The notes under the pieces: model-generated
Database searches by the model: none
What the model was told of the DNA's origin: nothing
What the model saw: only the letters and a program-made list of their open reading frames with translations
Assembly: GCA_029248885.1 (NCBI GenBank)
Contig: JAQWIL010000017.1
Span: 1 to 64,000, forward strand
Direction of reading: 5' to 3'
Origin: Flavobacteriaceae bacterium
Lineage (GTDB): Bacteria; Bacteroidota; Bacteroidia; Flavobacteriales; Flavobacteriaceae
Length of the DNA: 64,000 nucleotides
Shown here: piece after piece, positions 43,468-52,351 of the stretch
Position numbering within the stretch: position 1 is the first letter of the stretch
Layout: each line of letters starts with the position of its first letter
Made by a program: the position numbers and the translations under genes

Positions 43468-46218
43468 ATGAACATGACGAGAAGAGAGATCGTTTTATGT
43501 CTTCTATTTGCGCAACTTGTGTTTACGCAGACTGCAACAATTCAGTTTTACCCCATTGAAGCAGAGAGCTTTCGTTCGATTCAATCCCTTCAAGTCCAGT
43601 TGCCGGATACGATGATTACAACGCACGCCACCCAAAGTGGTCGTCACACCTTTGCGGTACCACTTGGCACGTACGACATTGGATTGCAAGCAGAAACACG
43701 ACGCAGACTAAACCTGTCACTGGTCGTGCAACAAGCTGGCGAAATCAAAGATCTCGGTCAAATTTTATTTTATAGACAGGTGGAAGAAGAAATGAGTTTG
43801 GGAGTTCTCAATTTAACGGAGGAAGAGCTCGACTCAGAAAGCGATGAATCACTGAGCGCATCGACTTATTTAAACACGGTTTCCGATGTGTTTTACCGCA
43901 CGATTGCCTTTCATTTTAGTGCTGCTTTTTTTAGACCCCGCGGATTGGACTCCTCTCACCGAAAGGTATTGATCAATGATATTGAAATGAACAAGTTAAA
44001 CACGGGTCGTCCACAGTGGTCAAATTGGGGAGGACTCAATGATGTGATGCGCAACCAAATATTTGCACAGGGGTCACAGGCTTTGCCTTCTCATTTCGGG
44101 GGGCTGATCGGAAGTACCAACATCAATACGAGCGCTTCACAATTCGGCAAGGGGAGCCGAGTGACATACTCTCACTCGAATCGCAGTTATCAGCATCGAC
44201 TGCTAGTCAGTCATCGCTCGGGTGTGCTCGACAATGGCTGGGGCTATGTTACCGCATTTGGCTTGCGCCGAGGACTTTCAGGGACTCAAGAGGGCACTTT
44301 TTACGATGCAACGTCTTCCTTACTGTCTATCGACAAAGTCATTTCCCCCCAACACCAGCTTAACCTCACCGCAATTCACACCCCTGTTCGGAGGGGAAAA
44401 GGATCATCCTACACCAAAGAGGTAGCGGAGATAAAAGGAACCAACTATAATAGCTATTGGGGGTGGCAAAACAACAGCCGACGAAATGCACGTGTCGCTC
44501 GGATCGCAGAACCCATATTGATGCTCTCACATCATTGGCAACCCAAGCCCGCAATGGCTTGGCGGACAACCATTGCCTATCAGTTTGGAGAAACAGGGAG
44601 TAGCCGTTCGGACTACCCTGGAGGTACCAACCCAGACCCGACCTATTACCAAAAACTCCCAAGCTATTTTTTATCCAATTCCAATGGCTCGGATTATGAA
44701 AAGGCATATATAGCAAAAACACGTTTTGAGAAAAATGGACAAATTGATTGGGAAGCCATGTATCAAGCCAACCAAACCAAAACAGCACTTGGCAAACCCG
44801 CTGCATACGCACTTTATGAAGACAGAGAAGACAATCGCTCTTTGGCAATATCGTCAACCTTAGAAACCCAACTCAACTCTAACCATCAACTCAGTTTGTC
44901 ATTGCGATACAGAAAAACGCAATCTGAGAATTTCGCAACACCCATCGATTTACTCGGAGGACTACCGCTCCAAAACGCCGATCCATACGATCATTATGCC
45001 TATGATCTCGACAACCCAACAACACACAGTGACTTGGGAAACCCATACCGATATCACTATCTTTTTGATGCAAACCGTTTGGGGCTTCACGCAAAGTTTG
45101 AAGTCAACAACGCAAGATGGCAAACCAGTATTGCCTCCAAGATGACACACACCACCTATCAACGCAATGGCTTTTTTCGACATGGGGCATATCCCAATTC
45201 ATCCAAAGGCAGTAGCAAACAACTTTCTTTTTTTGGATTTGGGGTAAAAGCAGGAGCAAAAATCAATCTCATGGGATGGCATTGGATTGACGGAAATCTG
45301 GCATATATCAAACAGCCCCCGACCTTGCAAAATAGTTTTTCGAACCCGCGAGAAAACAATCAGATCGTGGGAGGGTTTAGTAATAGCCCGTTGAAAACAG
45401 AAGCCATAGTATCCGCAGAGTTGAGCTATCTTTTCAGAAGTCCCACAACGGATATTCGTTTGACAGTTTATGGTGCGCAAGAAAGAGACATTACAGATGT
45501 GTCTTACTTTTTTGCGGATGGGATTGGTGGCGATACCGCCGCGTTTATTCAAGAGGTCGTATATGGGATTGCAAAAGACCATATTGGGCTAGAGTGGGGG
45601 ATGCAAATCGAGCTTCTTCCCGAGCTCACACTCAATAGTGTTGCCGCATTGGGATATCATGCACACGCCAAAAACCCATCTGTTTATGCGACTTCTCAAG
45701 ATTTTGAAAAGGGATCTATTGACTTTGGAGAATCCAAACTCAAGAATAACCGTCTGGCAATTGGGCCGCACAATGCCCTTTCACTAGGCATTGGCTATCA
45801 AGACCCAAACTTTTGGCGTTTGGGGATAACCTACTCCTACTATACCCATTCCTATTTGAGCATCAGCCCCATCCTTCGCACGCAGAATTTTATTCTCGAC
45901 GATGATGGCCTTCCTGTTGCCGATTTTGACCCAGCCAAAGCCAAGAATTTACTCGCTCCTGAACGCTTTGACGATTACGGGCTCTTAAACCTCACCGCTA
46001 GCAAGTCGTGGAAGATCAATCAAATGTATATCGGATGGTTTATGGGAATCAACAATGTGTTGGGGGCGTCATATATTTCTGGGGGATATGAACAATCACG
46101 CAGTGCAAATTATCGCAGCTTGAGCGAGGATATTGATGCTCCAGTACGACGATTTGGACCAAAATATTGGTATGGACGGAACACCACCTTTTTTATGAAC
46201 CTCAGTCTTCGATTGTAA
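43468..46218 (+). CDS. TonB-dependent outer-membrane receptor
   Basis: A roughly 916-residue receptor. After a signal peptide (VLCLLFAQLVFTQ) comes a carboxypeptidase-regulatory-like beta domain (residues 20-95), a plug (about 130-240, LINDIEMNKLNTGRPQW, SHFGGLIGSTNINT) and a 22-strand-type barrel ending in YGRNTTFFMNLSLRL with a terminal aromatic/Leu pattern. It imports substrates too large for porins with TonB energy. The substrate is not readable, but the neighbouring DUF5689 lipoprotein and EEP enzyme suggest nucleic acid or phosphate compounds. Start uncertain among ATGs at 43453, 43468 and 43474. Confidence 0.85.
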   Translation: MNMTRREIVLCLLFAQLVFTQTATIQFYPIEAESFRSIQSLQVQLPDTMITTHATQSGRHTFAVPLGTYDIGLQAETRRRLNLSLVVQQAGEIKDLGQILFYRQVEEEMSLGVLNLTEEELDSESDESLSASTYLNTVSDVFYRTIAFHFSAAFFRPRGLDSSHRKVLINDIEMNKLNTGRPQWSNWGGLNDVMRNQIFAQGSQALPSHFGGLIGSTNINTSASQFGKGSRVTYSHSNRSYQHRLLVSHRSGVLDNGWGYVTAFGLRRGLSGTQEGTFYDATSSLLSIDKVISPQHQLNLTAIHTPVRRGKGSSYTKEVAEIKGTNYNSYWGWQNNSRRNARVARIAEPILMLSHHWQPKPAMAWRTTIAYQFGETGSSRSDYPGGTNPDPTYYQKLPSYFLSNSNGSDYEKAYIAKTRFEKNGQIDWEAMYQANQTKTALGKPAAYALYEDREDNRSLAISSTLETQLNSNHQLSLSLRYRKTQSENFATPIDLLGGLPLQNADPYDHYAYDLDNPTTHSDLGNPYRYHYLFDANRLGLHAKFEVNNARWQTSIASKMTHTTYQRNGFFRHGAYPNSSKGSSKQLSFFGFGVKAGAKINLMGWHWIDGNLAYIKQPPTLQNSFSNPRENNQIVGGFSNSPLKTEAIVSAELSYLFRSPTTDIRLTVYGAQERDITDVSYFFADGIGGDTAAFIQEVVYGIAKDHIGLEWGMQIELLPELTLNSVAALGYHAHAKNPSVYATSQDFEKGSIDFGESKLKNNRLAIGPHNALSLGIGYQDPNFWRLGITYSYYTHSYLSISPILRTQNFILDDDGLPVADFDPAKAKNLLAPERFDDYGLLNLTASKSWKINQMYIGWFMGINNVLGASYISGGYEQSRSANYRSLSEDIDAPVRRFGPKYWYGRNTTFFMNLSLRL

Positions 46219-46228
46219 ACAACAAGCT

Positions 46229-47089
46229 ATGAAACAACTTTTCTTTTTCGGACTTTTATTTATGATATCCTGCACTCAGGAACGAGATTTTGACATACCC
46301 CAAAACTTGGGAACCGAGGAAAACGAGATGCTAAACAACCTACTTCAACAACTCGATAGCGGTGAGTTAACTAAGGTATCATTCGCTCAAGTTCGCCAAT
46401 TATACAACGGACGTCAAGCCACTCAAATCGATGGTAAATTGGCAATCAGTGGGGTTGTCGTTTCGTCCGACGAAAACGGAAACTTTTACAAAGAAATCTA
46501 TATCCAAGACCACCCAACAAACCCCACGGAGGGGATCAAAGTGATGATTGACAGAAGAGCTCTCCACAACAAGTACAACATCGGTCGTGAGGTTTATCTC
46601 AATATCTCTGGCTTGTTTGTTGGGGAGGCAAATCGCGGAGATGGGACGATTGCAATTGGAGGCGGAGAAGACAATGATGAGCTTGTTGCAATGTCAGAAC
46701 AGCAGTCTATAGAGAGGGTGTTACGCTCCAAAAACACCTCTGAAATTGGTGAAAAAACAATCGCACTTACTGAGTTGATGGAGACGCATATCGGTTTGTT
46801 TGTCACGCTGAAATCCGTTCACTTTCTGTCGGAGGAACACGGACAACCACTTGTCGCTGCCAAAGACTGGTATGATACACAACGAGAGATAACGCAATGT
46901 GTAGAAAACACAAAAACAAGTTTTTTGTTGGAAACAAGTCGTTTTGCTGATTTTTCAGATATGCCAATTCCTAGCGGAGCAGTTCGTGTTCGCGGTGTCA
47001 TTTCAAAAACCTATAATGGATCAGATTTGGTCATGGCGCTCAATGCCTATGAGGACATTGAACTCGATGACCCTTCTTGCAGCGAGTAA
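46229..47089 (+). CDS. DUF5689 surface lipoprotein
   Basis: A 286-residue lipoprotein with signal LLFMISC (Cys15). The DUF5689 region spans residues 60-280 with two OB-like beta modules (ISGVVVSSDENGNFYKEIYIQD; VRVRGVISKTYNG). OB-like folds often bind nucleic acids or oligosaccharides. It follows the TonB receptor by ten bases and is likely its surface partner, in the SusD position though not a SusD homologue. Direct function untested as far as I know. Confidence 0.82.
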   Translation: MKQLFFFGLLFMISCTQERDFDIPQNLGTEENEMLNNLLQQLDSGELTKVSFAQVRQLYNGRQATQIDGKLAISGVVVSSDENGNFYKEIYIQDHPTNPTEGIKVMIDRRALHNKYNIGREVYLNISGLFVGEANRGDGTIAIGGGEDNDELVAMSEQQSIERVLRSKNTSEIGEKTIALTELMETHIGLFVTLKSVHFLSEEHGQPLVAAKDWYDTQREITQCVENTKTSFLLETSRFADFSDMPIPSGAVRVRGVISKTYNGSDLVMALNAYEDIELDDPSCSE

Positions 47090-47120
47090 ATTCGATTGAG
47101 CTGAAAACATCTTGATTTTG

Positions 47121-47128
47121 TACCTTTG
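47121..47128 (+). promoter_or_regulatory. Promoter -7 box for yicC-gmk-nadD
   Basis: TACCTTTG, 14 bases before the ATG at 47143. Confidence 0.6.
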
Positions 47129-47142
47129 CCCAAAGTGGGACT

Positions 47143-48003
47143 ATGATACGCTCTATGACCGGATTTGCTCGGTCCTCATTCGAATCTCTAGACATCAGCA
47201 TGACCGTGGAGATTCGGGCACTGAATAGCAAAAACCTTGAACTCAACCTTCGACTGCCATACAGTTATCGATCTTGGGAGGATGAGTTGCGAACCGCCAT
47301 CAAACCTCAACTTTTACGCGGAAAAGTCGATCTCAATTTGAATGTAAAACAGCATGGTGCAGCGGCTGCCGCTGAACTCAATAAAGATGTTATTTCTGAC
47401 TATATCCAGCAGCTCGGTGAAATTGCTGACGCAACCCCTGCTGAATTGCTTCCCATTGCAACGCGTTTGCCAGACGCCCTCCAGTCGGCTGAGATTTTGC
47501 CAGACGATAACCAGAAAAAAGAAGTGTTTGGCTTGGTAAAGCAGGCAATAAAGCAGTTGATAGACTACCAAACGATAGAAGGACAAGCGATGACCAAAGA
47601 TCTCAATGTCCAAATCGAAAGCATCGAAAAAGGACTTGAGCTCGTCAATAATAATAAAGACCAACGAACCCAACAAATACGTTCTAAATTGCAAGAAAAC
47701 CTCAAAACGTTAGCCATTGAGGTCGACCAAAATCGGTTCGAGCAGGAGTTGATCTTTTATCTCGAAAAGTTCGACATCAATGAAGAAATCGTTCGTTTAC
47801 GGCAACACCTCCTTTATTTTTGTGAAGTGATGAACAACGAAATGGAAACAAAAGGAAAAAAACTCGGCTTTATCGCTCAGGAAATCGGAAGAGAAATCAA
47901 TACGATTGGCTCTAAAGCCAACGACGCTTCCCTACAAAAAGAAATCGTTCAAATGAAAGATGCCCTGGAACGCATCAAGGAACAACTGCTCAACATTCTC
48001 TAG
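47143..48003 (+). CDS. yicC: YicC-family endoribonuclease
   Basis: A 286-residue protein starting MIRSMTGFARS and ending with the conserved FIAQEIGREINTIGSKANDA region, both hallmarks of YicC. Recent work on E. coli YicC shows endoribonuclease activity on small RNAs. It begins a three-gene operon with gmk and nadD; gmk starts at the next base after its stop. Confidence 0.93.
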   Translation: MIRSMTGFARSSFESLDISMTVEIRALNSKNLELNLRLPYSYRSWEDELRTAIKPQLLRGKVDLNLNVKQHGAAAAAELNKDVISDYIQQLGEIADATPAELLPIATRLPDALQSAEILPDDNQKKEVFGLVKQAIKQLIDYQTIEGQAMTKDLNVQIESIEKGLELVNNNKDQRTQQIRSKLQENLKTLAIEVDQNRFEQELIFYLEKFDINEEIVRLRQHLLYFCEVMNNEMETKGKKLGFIAQEIGREINTIGSKANDASLQKEIVQMKDALERIKEQLLNIL

Positions 48004-48576
48004 ATGACAAAAGGGAAATGTATCGTCCTTTCAGCGCCTTCGGGAAGTGGAAAAACAACCTTGGCAAAACAATTACTACAAAACAAATCTCTACAATTAG
48101 CGTTTTCGATTTCGGCAACCTCTCGTGAACCCAGAGCAAATGAAAAACACGGCGTGGATTATTTTTTTATCAGCCCAGATCGTTTTCAAAAACAGATCGA
48201 TCAAGGGGATTTTATCGAGTATGAAGAGGTTTACCCAGGAGTTTTTTACGGCACCTTACGTGCAGAAGTGGAGAGATTATGGCACGAAGGTAAACACGTT
48301 ATTTTTGATATAGACGTTGAGGGGGGCTTACAAATCAAAAAACAATTTCCAGCCCAAACGATCACGATTTTTATAAAGCCACCGGGTTTGGCAACCCTCA
48401 AAGACCGATTGAAAAATCGGGAAACCGAATCGTCAGAGAGTTTAAAAATGCGACTTGACAAAGCTGAAAATGAATTGAAATCAGCACCAAAATTCGAATA
48501 CATCGTTCACAATAACATTCTCAGTGAAGCGGGGGCCGAACTAGAAGAACTGGTCACTCAATTTATTAAATTATGA
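48004..48576 (+). CDS. gmk: Guanylate kinase
   Basis: A 190-residue kinase converting GMP to GDP. P-loop APSGSGKTTL (residues 9-18), GMP-binding SREPRANEKHGVDYFF and the lid region RLKNRETES are present. It is flanked without spacing by yicC and nadD (ATGA overlap), a common flavobacterial order. Confidence 0.96.
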   Translation: MTKGKCIVLSAPSGSGKTTLAKQLLQNKSLQLAFSISATSREPRANEKHGVDYFFISPDRFQKQIDQGDFIEYEEVYPGVFYGTLRAEVERLWHEGKHVIFDIDVEGGLQIKKQFPAQTITIFIKPPGLATLKDRLKNRETESSESLKMRLDKAENELKSAPKFEYIVHNNILSEAGAELEELVTQFIKL

Positions 48577-49136
48577 AGCGATCCGCCTTATTTTTTGGAA
48601 GTTTTAATCCCATACATCATGGCCACCTCAACGTGGCTCGGGCAGCAATCGAAACAGGAAAAATCAAAGAAGTTATATTTATCGTCAGCCCACAAAACCC
48701 CTTTAAACGCGATGTCGATTTACTCCCAGAGCAACAACGCTTAGGCTTGGTTTCATCGGTTCTTTCCAGTGAAAAACAGATGACCTGCAGCGATGTGGAA
48801 TTTCAATTATCGCGCCCAAATTACACAATCAACACCCTGAGGCATTTGGATGTTTTTCCCGACTCAAACACCCATACCTTATTGATGGGAGCCGACATTT
48901 TTGTACAAATGAAAACCTGGCAAGGGGCAGCTGAAATGTTATCTCACGATTTGATGATTTATCCACGAGAGGGATGGCAGCTTCCTGAGGAGAGCGATAA
49001 TATCACATTGTTGGATAGTCCAATGATATCGATTTCGGCGACGATGATTCGACATAAAGTCGAACAACAAGAGGAGATCAATCACCTCGTACCCGAAGAA
49101 GTTGCGGCTTTTTTCTACGAAACACATCTCAAGTAA
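48573..49136 (+). CDS. nadD: Nicotinate-nucleotide adenylyltransferase
   Basis: A 187-residue enzyme joining NaMN and ATP to NaAD in NAD synthesis. GSFNPIHHGHLNVAR contains the nucleotidyltransferase HxGH motif and ISATMIR the second ATP-binding motif. It overlaps gmk by four bases. Confidence 0.95.
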   Translation: MKRSALFFGSFNPIHHGHLNVARAAIETGKIKEVIFIVSPQNPFKRDVDLLPEQQRLGLVSSVLSSEKQMTCSDVEFQLSRPNYTINTLRHLDVFPDSNTHTLLMGADIFVQMKTWQGAAEMLSHDLMIYPREGWQLPEESDNITLLDSPMISISATMIRHKVEQQEEINHLVPEEVAAFFYETHLK

Positions 49137-49151
49137 GCCCAACCATACCTA

Positions 49152-50288
49152 TCAATTGTACTTGATTTTTCGCAAAATCCGCATGGCATCCTTATGGTTT
49201 TGATAGGCTACACTACTGCAATCACGAAGTGGATTTTGAACGGAAAAAAGAAGTTCTTTGGCTTCTTGAAAGCCGTTGAGGTAGCACAGCATCAGGGTGG
49301 GAGAAAGGGTTTCAACTTCTTTTTTTTGGGCACTCGTCAGGGTCTTGTTTGTCAGTAATTTTTGAGCTATCGTTTTTTGGGCATTCATAATATGGTGCAG
49401 GAGTGTTTTTTCAAAAACAGGCGGTTCAAACAAAAACACGGAATTCATTTGATAGCTACCGTTGTTATCAAATTGCAAATCAATCTGCTCTAGGGGATAG
49501 TACTTATCGATATTATTCAGCCCGAGTTTGACATACTCAATCAATCGAAAATGATTGGGATCAAATTGGATTTCAACTTCGTCATAGGCCGAGTAAAATA
49601 ATTTCACATGTTCATTGACCAACTCGATGTCTACACGAGAATAGTAAATCCTGTCCTTTACCTTTTTTTCAACCCCTGCCCAGCATACCACAAAAGATTC
49701 TTTAAAGACTTTATACTGTGGATTGAGACCGTCGTGATGCCGTTGTACAAAATCAACCACACCAGCAAGAGTGAGTTCGATATTGTTGCGAGCATGTTTT
49801 TCAATCTCCATTACGACTTTAGAATTGATGTCTTTGATATCCACATCAAATGCTCTTGGCGCGGAGGTGCTTCCCTCTCTAAAAAAAACAGACCCGCCAT
49901 AGTATTTCCAAATGTTTTTTCGTAGCGTTGTTAGCGCTTCTGTAGGCTTGATGGTTACCAGGCCAACCACCTTTCCATCAGGCAAATGGGGAAAATGGAT
50001 GTTTTCATAAAGGACCAAGGGGGGATTGTCGAGATAGGCATTGACAAGGTTTTGCAGTTTGGCATCATCAAAAAAATCGACCCCTATGATATCATTGTCA
50101 TGATCCATAATACCGACTACGATATAGGAATTGTTTTTGGGGTTGGAGTTTGAAAGGGCACAGATGTGTTTGAGGAATTTTGCCTTTCCTTCTTTGTTGC
50201 CAAGGTTGAGCCGCAGCTTTTTGTCATAAAAGCTGTTTTCATCATTGTGCGCCAATAAGTTTTTTACCAAAAGGCGTTTGTTGATCAT
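49152..50288 (-). CDS. AlbA_2 (Schlafen-type) putative nucleic-acid/ATP-binding protein
   Basis: A 378-residue protein. Residues 15-150 match the AlbA_2 domain (KKLRLNLGNKEGKAKFLKHI, SYIVVGIMDHDNDIIGVD, GLVTIKP), related to Schlafen cores and often associated with regulation or defence. The C-terminal 200 residues are unassigned, predicted mixed alpha/beta. It stands alone between nadD (convergent) and moxR (divergent). No defence-island neighbours are seen, so a housekeeping role is as likely. Confidence 0.75.
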   Translation of the reverse strand: MINKRLLVKNLLAHNDENSFYDKKLRLNLGNKEGKAKFLKHICALSNSNPKNNSYIVVGIMDHDNDIIGVDFFDDAKLQNLVNAYLDNPPLVLYENIHFPHLPDGKVVGLVTIKPTEALTTLRKNIWKYYGGSVFFREGSTSAPRAFDVDIKDINSKVVMEIEKHARNNIELTLAGVVDFVQRHHDGLNPQYKVFKESFVVCWAGVEKKVKDRIYYSRVDIELVNEHVKLFYSAYDEVEIQFDPNHFRLIEYVKLGLNNIDKYYPLEQIDLQFDNNGSYQMNSVFLFEPPVFEKTLLHHIMNAQKTIAQKLLTNKTLTSAQKKEVETLSPTLMLCYLNGFQEAKELLFSVQNPLRDCSSVAYQNHKDAMRILRKIKYN

Positions 50289-50428
50289 TTAAGGGTTGAA
50301 TTCGTTTGCTCTGGTCTAAAATACAAAGATCATGTGGGTTAATAGGGCACAAATAAGAGGATTTTAACCAAATCTTAACAGATTTAAAAACATTTTTTGA
50401 TCAACTTGCAGCCCTTAAAAACAAGCAT

Positions 50429-50436
50429 TACTTTTA
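50429..50436 (+). promoter_or_regulatory. Promoter -7 box for the moxR-bat operon
   Basis: TACTTTTA with TTG 20 bases upstream, 18 bases before the moxR ATG. It is the only convincing promoter for the eight-gene operon. Confidence 0.5.
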
Positions 50437-50454
50437 AAGTCAAATTTTTATCAA

Positions 50455-51453
50455 ATGGACGATAAACAAGTGGATATTAAATCCCTAAACGAAAAGATTG
50501 AAAAAGAGAGCGCCTTTGTTGATTTACTTCAAATCGAACTCGGAAAGGTCATTGTGGGTCAGCAGCAGATGCTCGAGCGCCTGATGATTGGACTTTTGGG
50601 CGAAGGTCATATTCTTTTAGAGGGGGTTCCCGGGCTAGCCAAAACCCTTGCCATTACCTCCTTGAGCAAAGCGATTAAAGCTTCGTTCAGCCGGGTACAG
50701 TTTACCCCTGATTTACTCCCTGCAGATGTCATAGGAACGATGATTTATAACATCAAAGAAAATGACTTCAGTATCAAAAAAGGACCAGTTTTTGCCAATT
50801 TTGTTTTGGCGGATGAGATCAACCGCGCACCCGCTAAAGTACAATCTGCCCTACTTGAAGCCATGCAAGAACGACAAGTTACCATAGGCGATGAGAGTTT
50901 TGCCCTCAAGCCTCCTTTTTTGGTCATGGCGACCCAAAACCCTGTGGAGCAAGAAGGGACTTACCCCCTTCCCGAGGCGCAGGTCGATCGGTTTATGTTA
51001 AAGGTAATTATCGACTACCCCAATAAAACAGACGAGCAACAAATCGTTCGCGCACAAGTCAGTGGGGCAACCAATACGATCAAGCCTGTGGTCACCACAG
51101 CTCAAGTCATCAAAGCGCAAAAAGCGGCACGTGAGGTGTATATGGATGAGAAAATTGAAAAATATATTATCGATCTTATTTTTGCCACTCGCTATCCCGA
51201 GCAATATGGCTTAGAAGATTTCAAACCACTCATCAGTTTTGGCGCGTCTCCTCGAGGAAGTATCAATCTGACAACCGCTGCCAAATGCTATGCCTTTATC
51301 AAACGACGGGGTTATGTCGTTCCAGAAGATGTACGCGCAGTGATACACGACGTTCTTCGGCACAGAATCGGAATTACTTACGAAGCAGAAGCAGAAAACA
51401 TCACTTCGGAAGACATCATTAATCGGATTGTCAATGTTGTTGAGGTTCCCTAG
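50455..51453 (+). CDS. MoxR-family AAA+ ATPase
   Basis: A 332-residue chaperone-like ATPase. Walker A GVPGLAKT near residue 59, Walker B LADEINRAP, sensor 1 MATQNPVEQEGTYPLPEAQ and the sensor 2 region FGASPRGSINL. MoxR proteins work with VWA-domain proteins on maturation of periplasmic or metal-containing complexes, and here the VWA genes follow. First gene of the operon. Confidence 0.93.
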   Translation: MDDKQVDIKSLNEKIEKESAFVDLLQIELGKVIVGQQQMLERLMIGLLGEGHILLEGVPGLAKTLAITSLSKAIKASFSRVQFTPDLLPADVIGTMIYNIKENDFSIKKGPVFANFVLADEINRAPAKVQSALLEAMQERQVTIGDESFALKPPFLVMATQNPVEQEGTYPLPEAQVDRFMLKVIIDYPNKTDEQQIVRAQVSGATNTIKPVVTTAQVIKAQKAAREVYMDEKIEKYIIDLIFATRYPEQYGLEDFKPLISFGASPRGSINLTTAAKCYAFIKRRGYVVPEDVRAVIHDVLRHRIGITYEAEAENITSEDIINRIVNVVEVP

Positions 51454-51484
51454 CCGATCCCAACAAACGATAGAATAAAACGGT

Positions 51485-52351
51485 ATGGATACGAAGGCCC
51501 TTTTAAAAAAGGTTCGTAAAATCGAAATCAAGACTCGCCGCTTGAGTAATCACATTTTTGGCGGGGAGTATCACAGTACCTTCAAAGGTCGCGGCATGAC
51601 CTTTAGCGAAGTGCGCCCATATCAATTTGGGGATGATGTTCGTGCAATCGACTGGAATGTAACCGCACGTTACAATGAGCCATTTGTTAAAGTATTTGAA
51701 GAAGAGCGTGAACTGACATTGATGTTGCTTGTCGATGTCAGTCGATCTTCCCAGTACGGATCACATGAGCAGTTTAAAAAAGAAATCCTCACCGAAATTT
51801 CAGCAACCCTCGCCTTTTCGGCTCTTCAAAACAACGATAAGGTTGGCGTGATTTTATTCACAGACCAAATCGAGCTGTATATCCCACCCAAGAAAGGAAA
51901 ATCACACATCCTCCGAATTATTCGTGAGCTGATTGAATTTGAACCCCAAAGCCACCAAACCAATATCTCGGAGGCACTCAAGTTTATGGCTAACGTGCAA
52001 AAAAAGCGAGCGATTGCCTTTGTGCTGTCCGACTTTATGGATACCGAATATGCTACCAATCTTAAAATTGCCGCCAAAAAACACGATCTCACAGGAATAA
52101 GGATTTATGACAAACACGAAGTCGAGCTGCCCAATTTAGGTCTAGTGCCTATGGTCGATCAGGAAACGGGAAAGTACCAATTGGTTCACACGGGCTCCAA
52201 GAGACTTCAACGCAATCACCAAAAGCACATACATGATCGCGTATCGTATTTTGACGAATCTTTTCGAAAAAGCGGAGCAGGAACCATCTCTTGTCGAACC
52301 GATGAGAGTTATGTAAAAAAACTATTATCCTATTTTAAAAACCGTGGGTAG
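51485..52351 (+). CDS. DUF58 protein (MoxR-associated, VWA-like)
   Basis: A 288-residue cytosolic protein with the DUF58 core: GRGMTFSEVRPYQFGDD, IDWNVTAR, then a VWA-like fold with LVDVSRSSQYG (partial MIDAS DxSxS). Typically encoded directly after moxR. It overlaps the next gene by eight bases. Confidence 0.9.
   Translation: MDTKALLKKVRKIEIKTRRLSNHIFGGEYHSTFKGRGMTFSEVRPYQFGDDVRAIDWNVTARYNEPFVKVFEEERELTLMLLVDVSRSSQYGSHEQFKKEILTEISATLAFSALQNNDKVGVILFTDQIELYIPPKKGKSHILRIIRELIEFEPQSHQTNISEALKFMANVQKKRAIAFVLSDFMDTEYATNLKIAAKKHDLTGIRIYDKHEVELPNLGLVPMVDQETGKYQLVHTGSKRLQRNHQKHIHDRVSYFDESFRKSGAGTISCRTDESYVKKLLSYFKNRG

Noticed and set aside
49152-50288. Defence island component (Schlafen/AlbA_2 protein)
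   Set aside because: Domain fits but the neighbours are nadD and the moxR-bat operon; no nuclease, helicase or mobile genes nearby.
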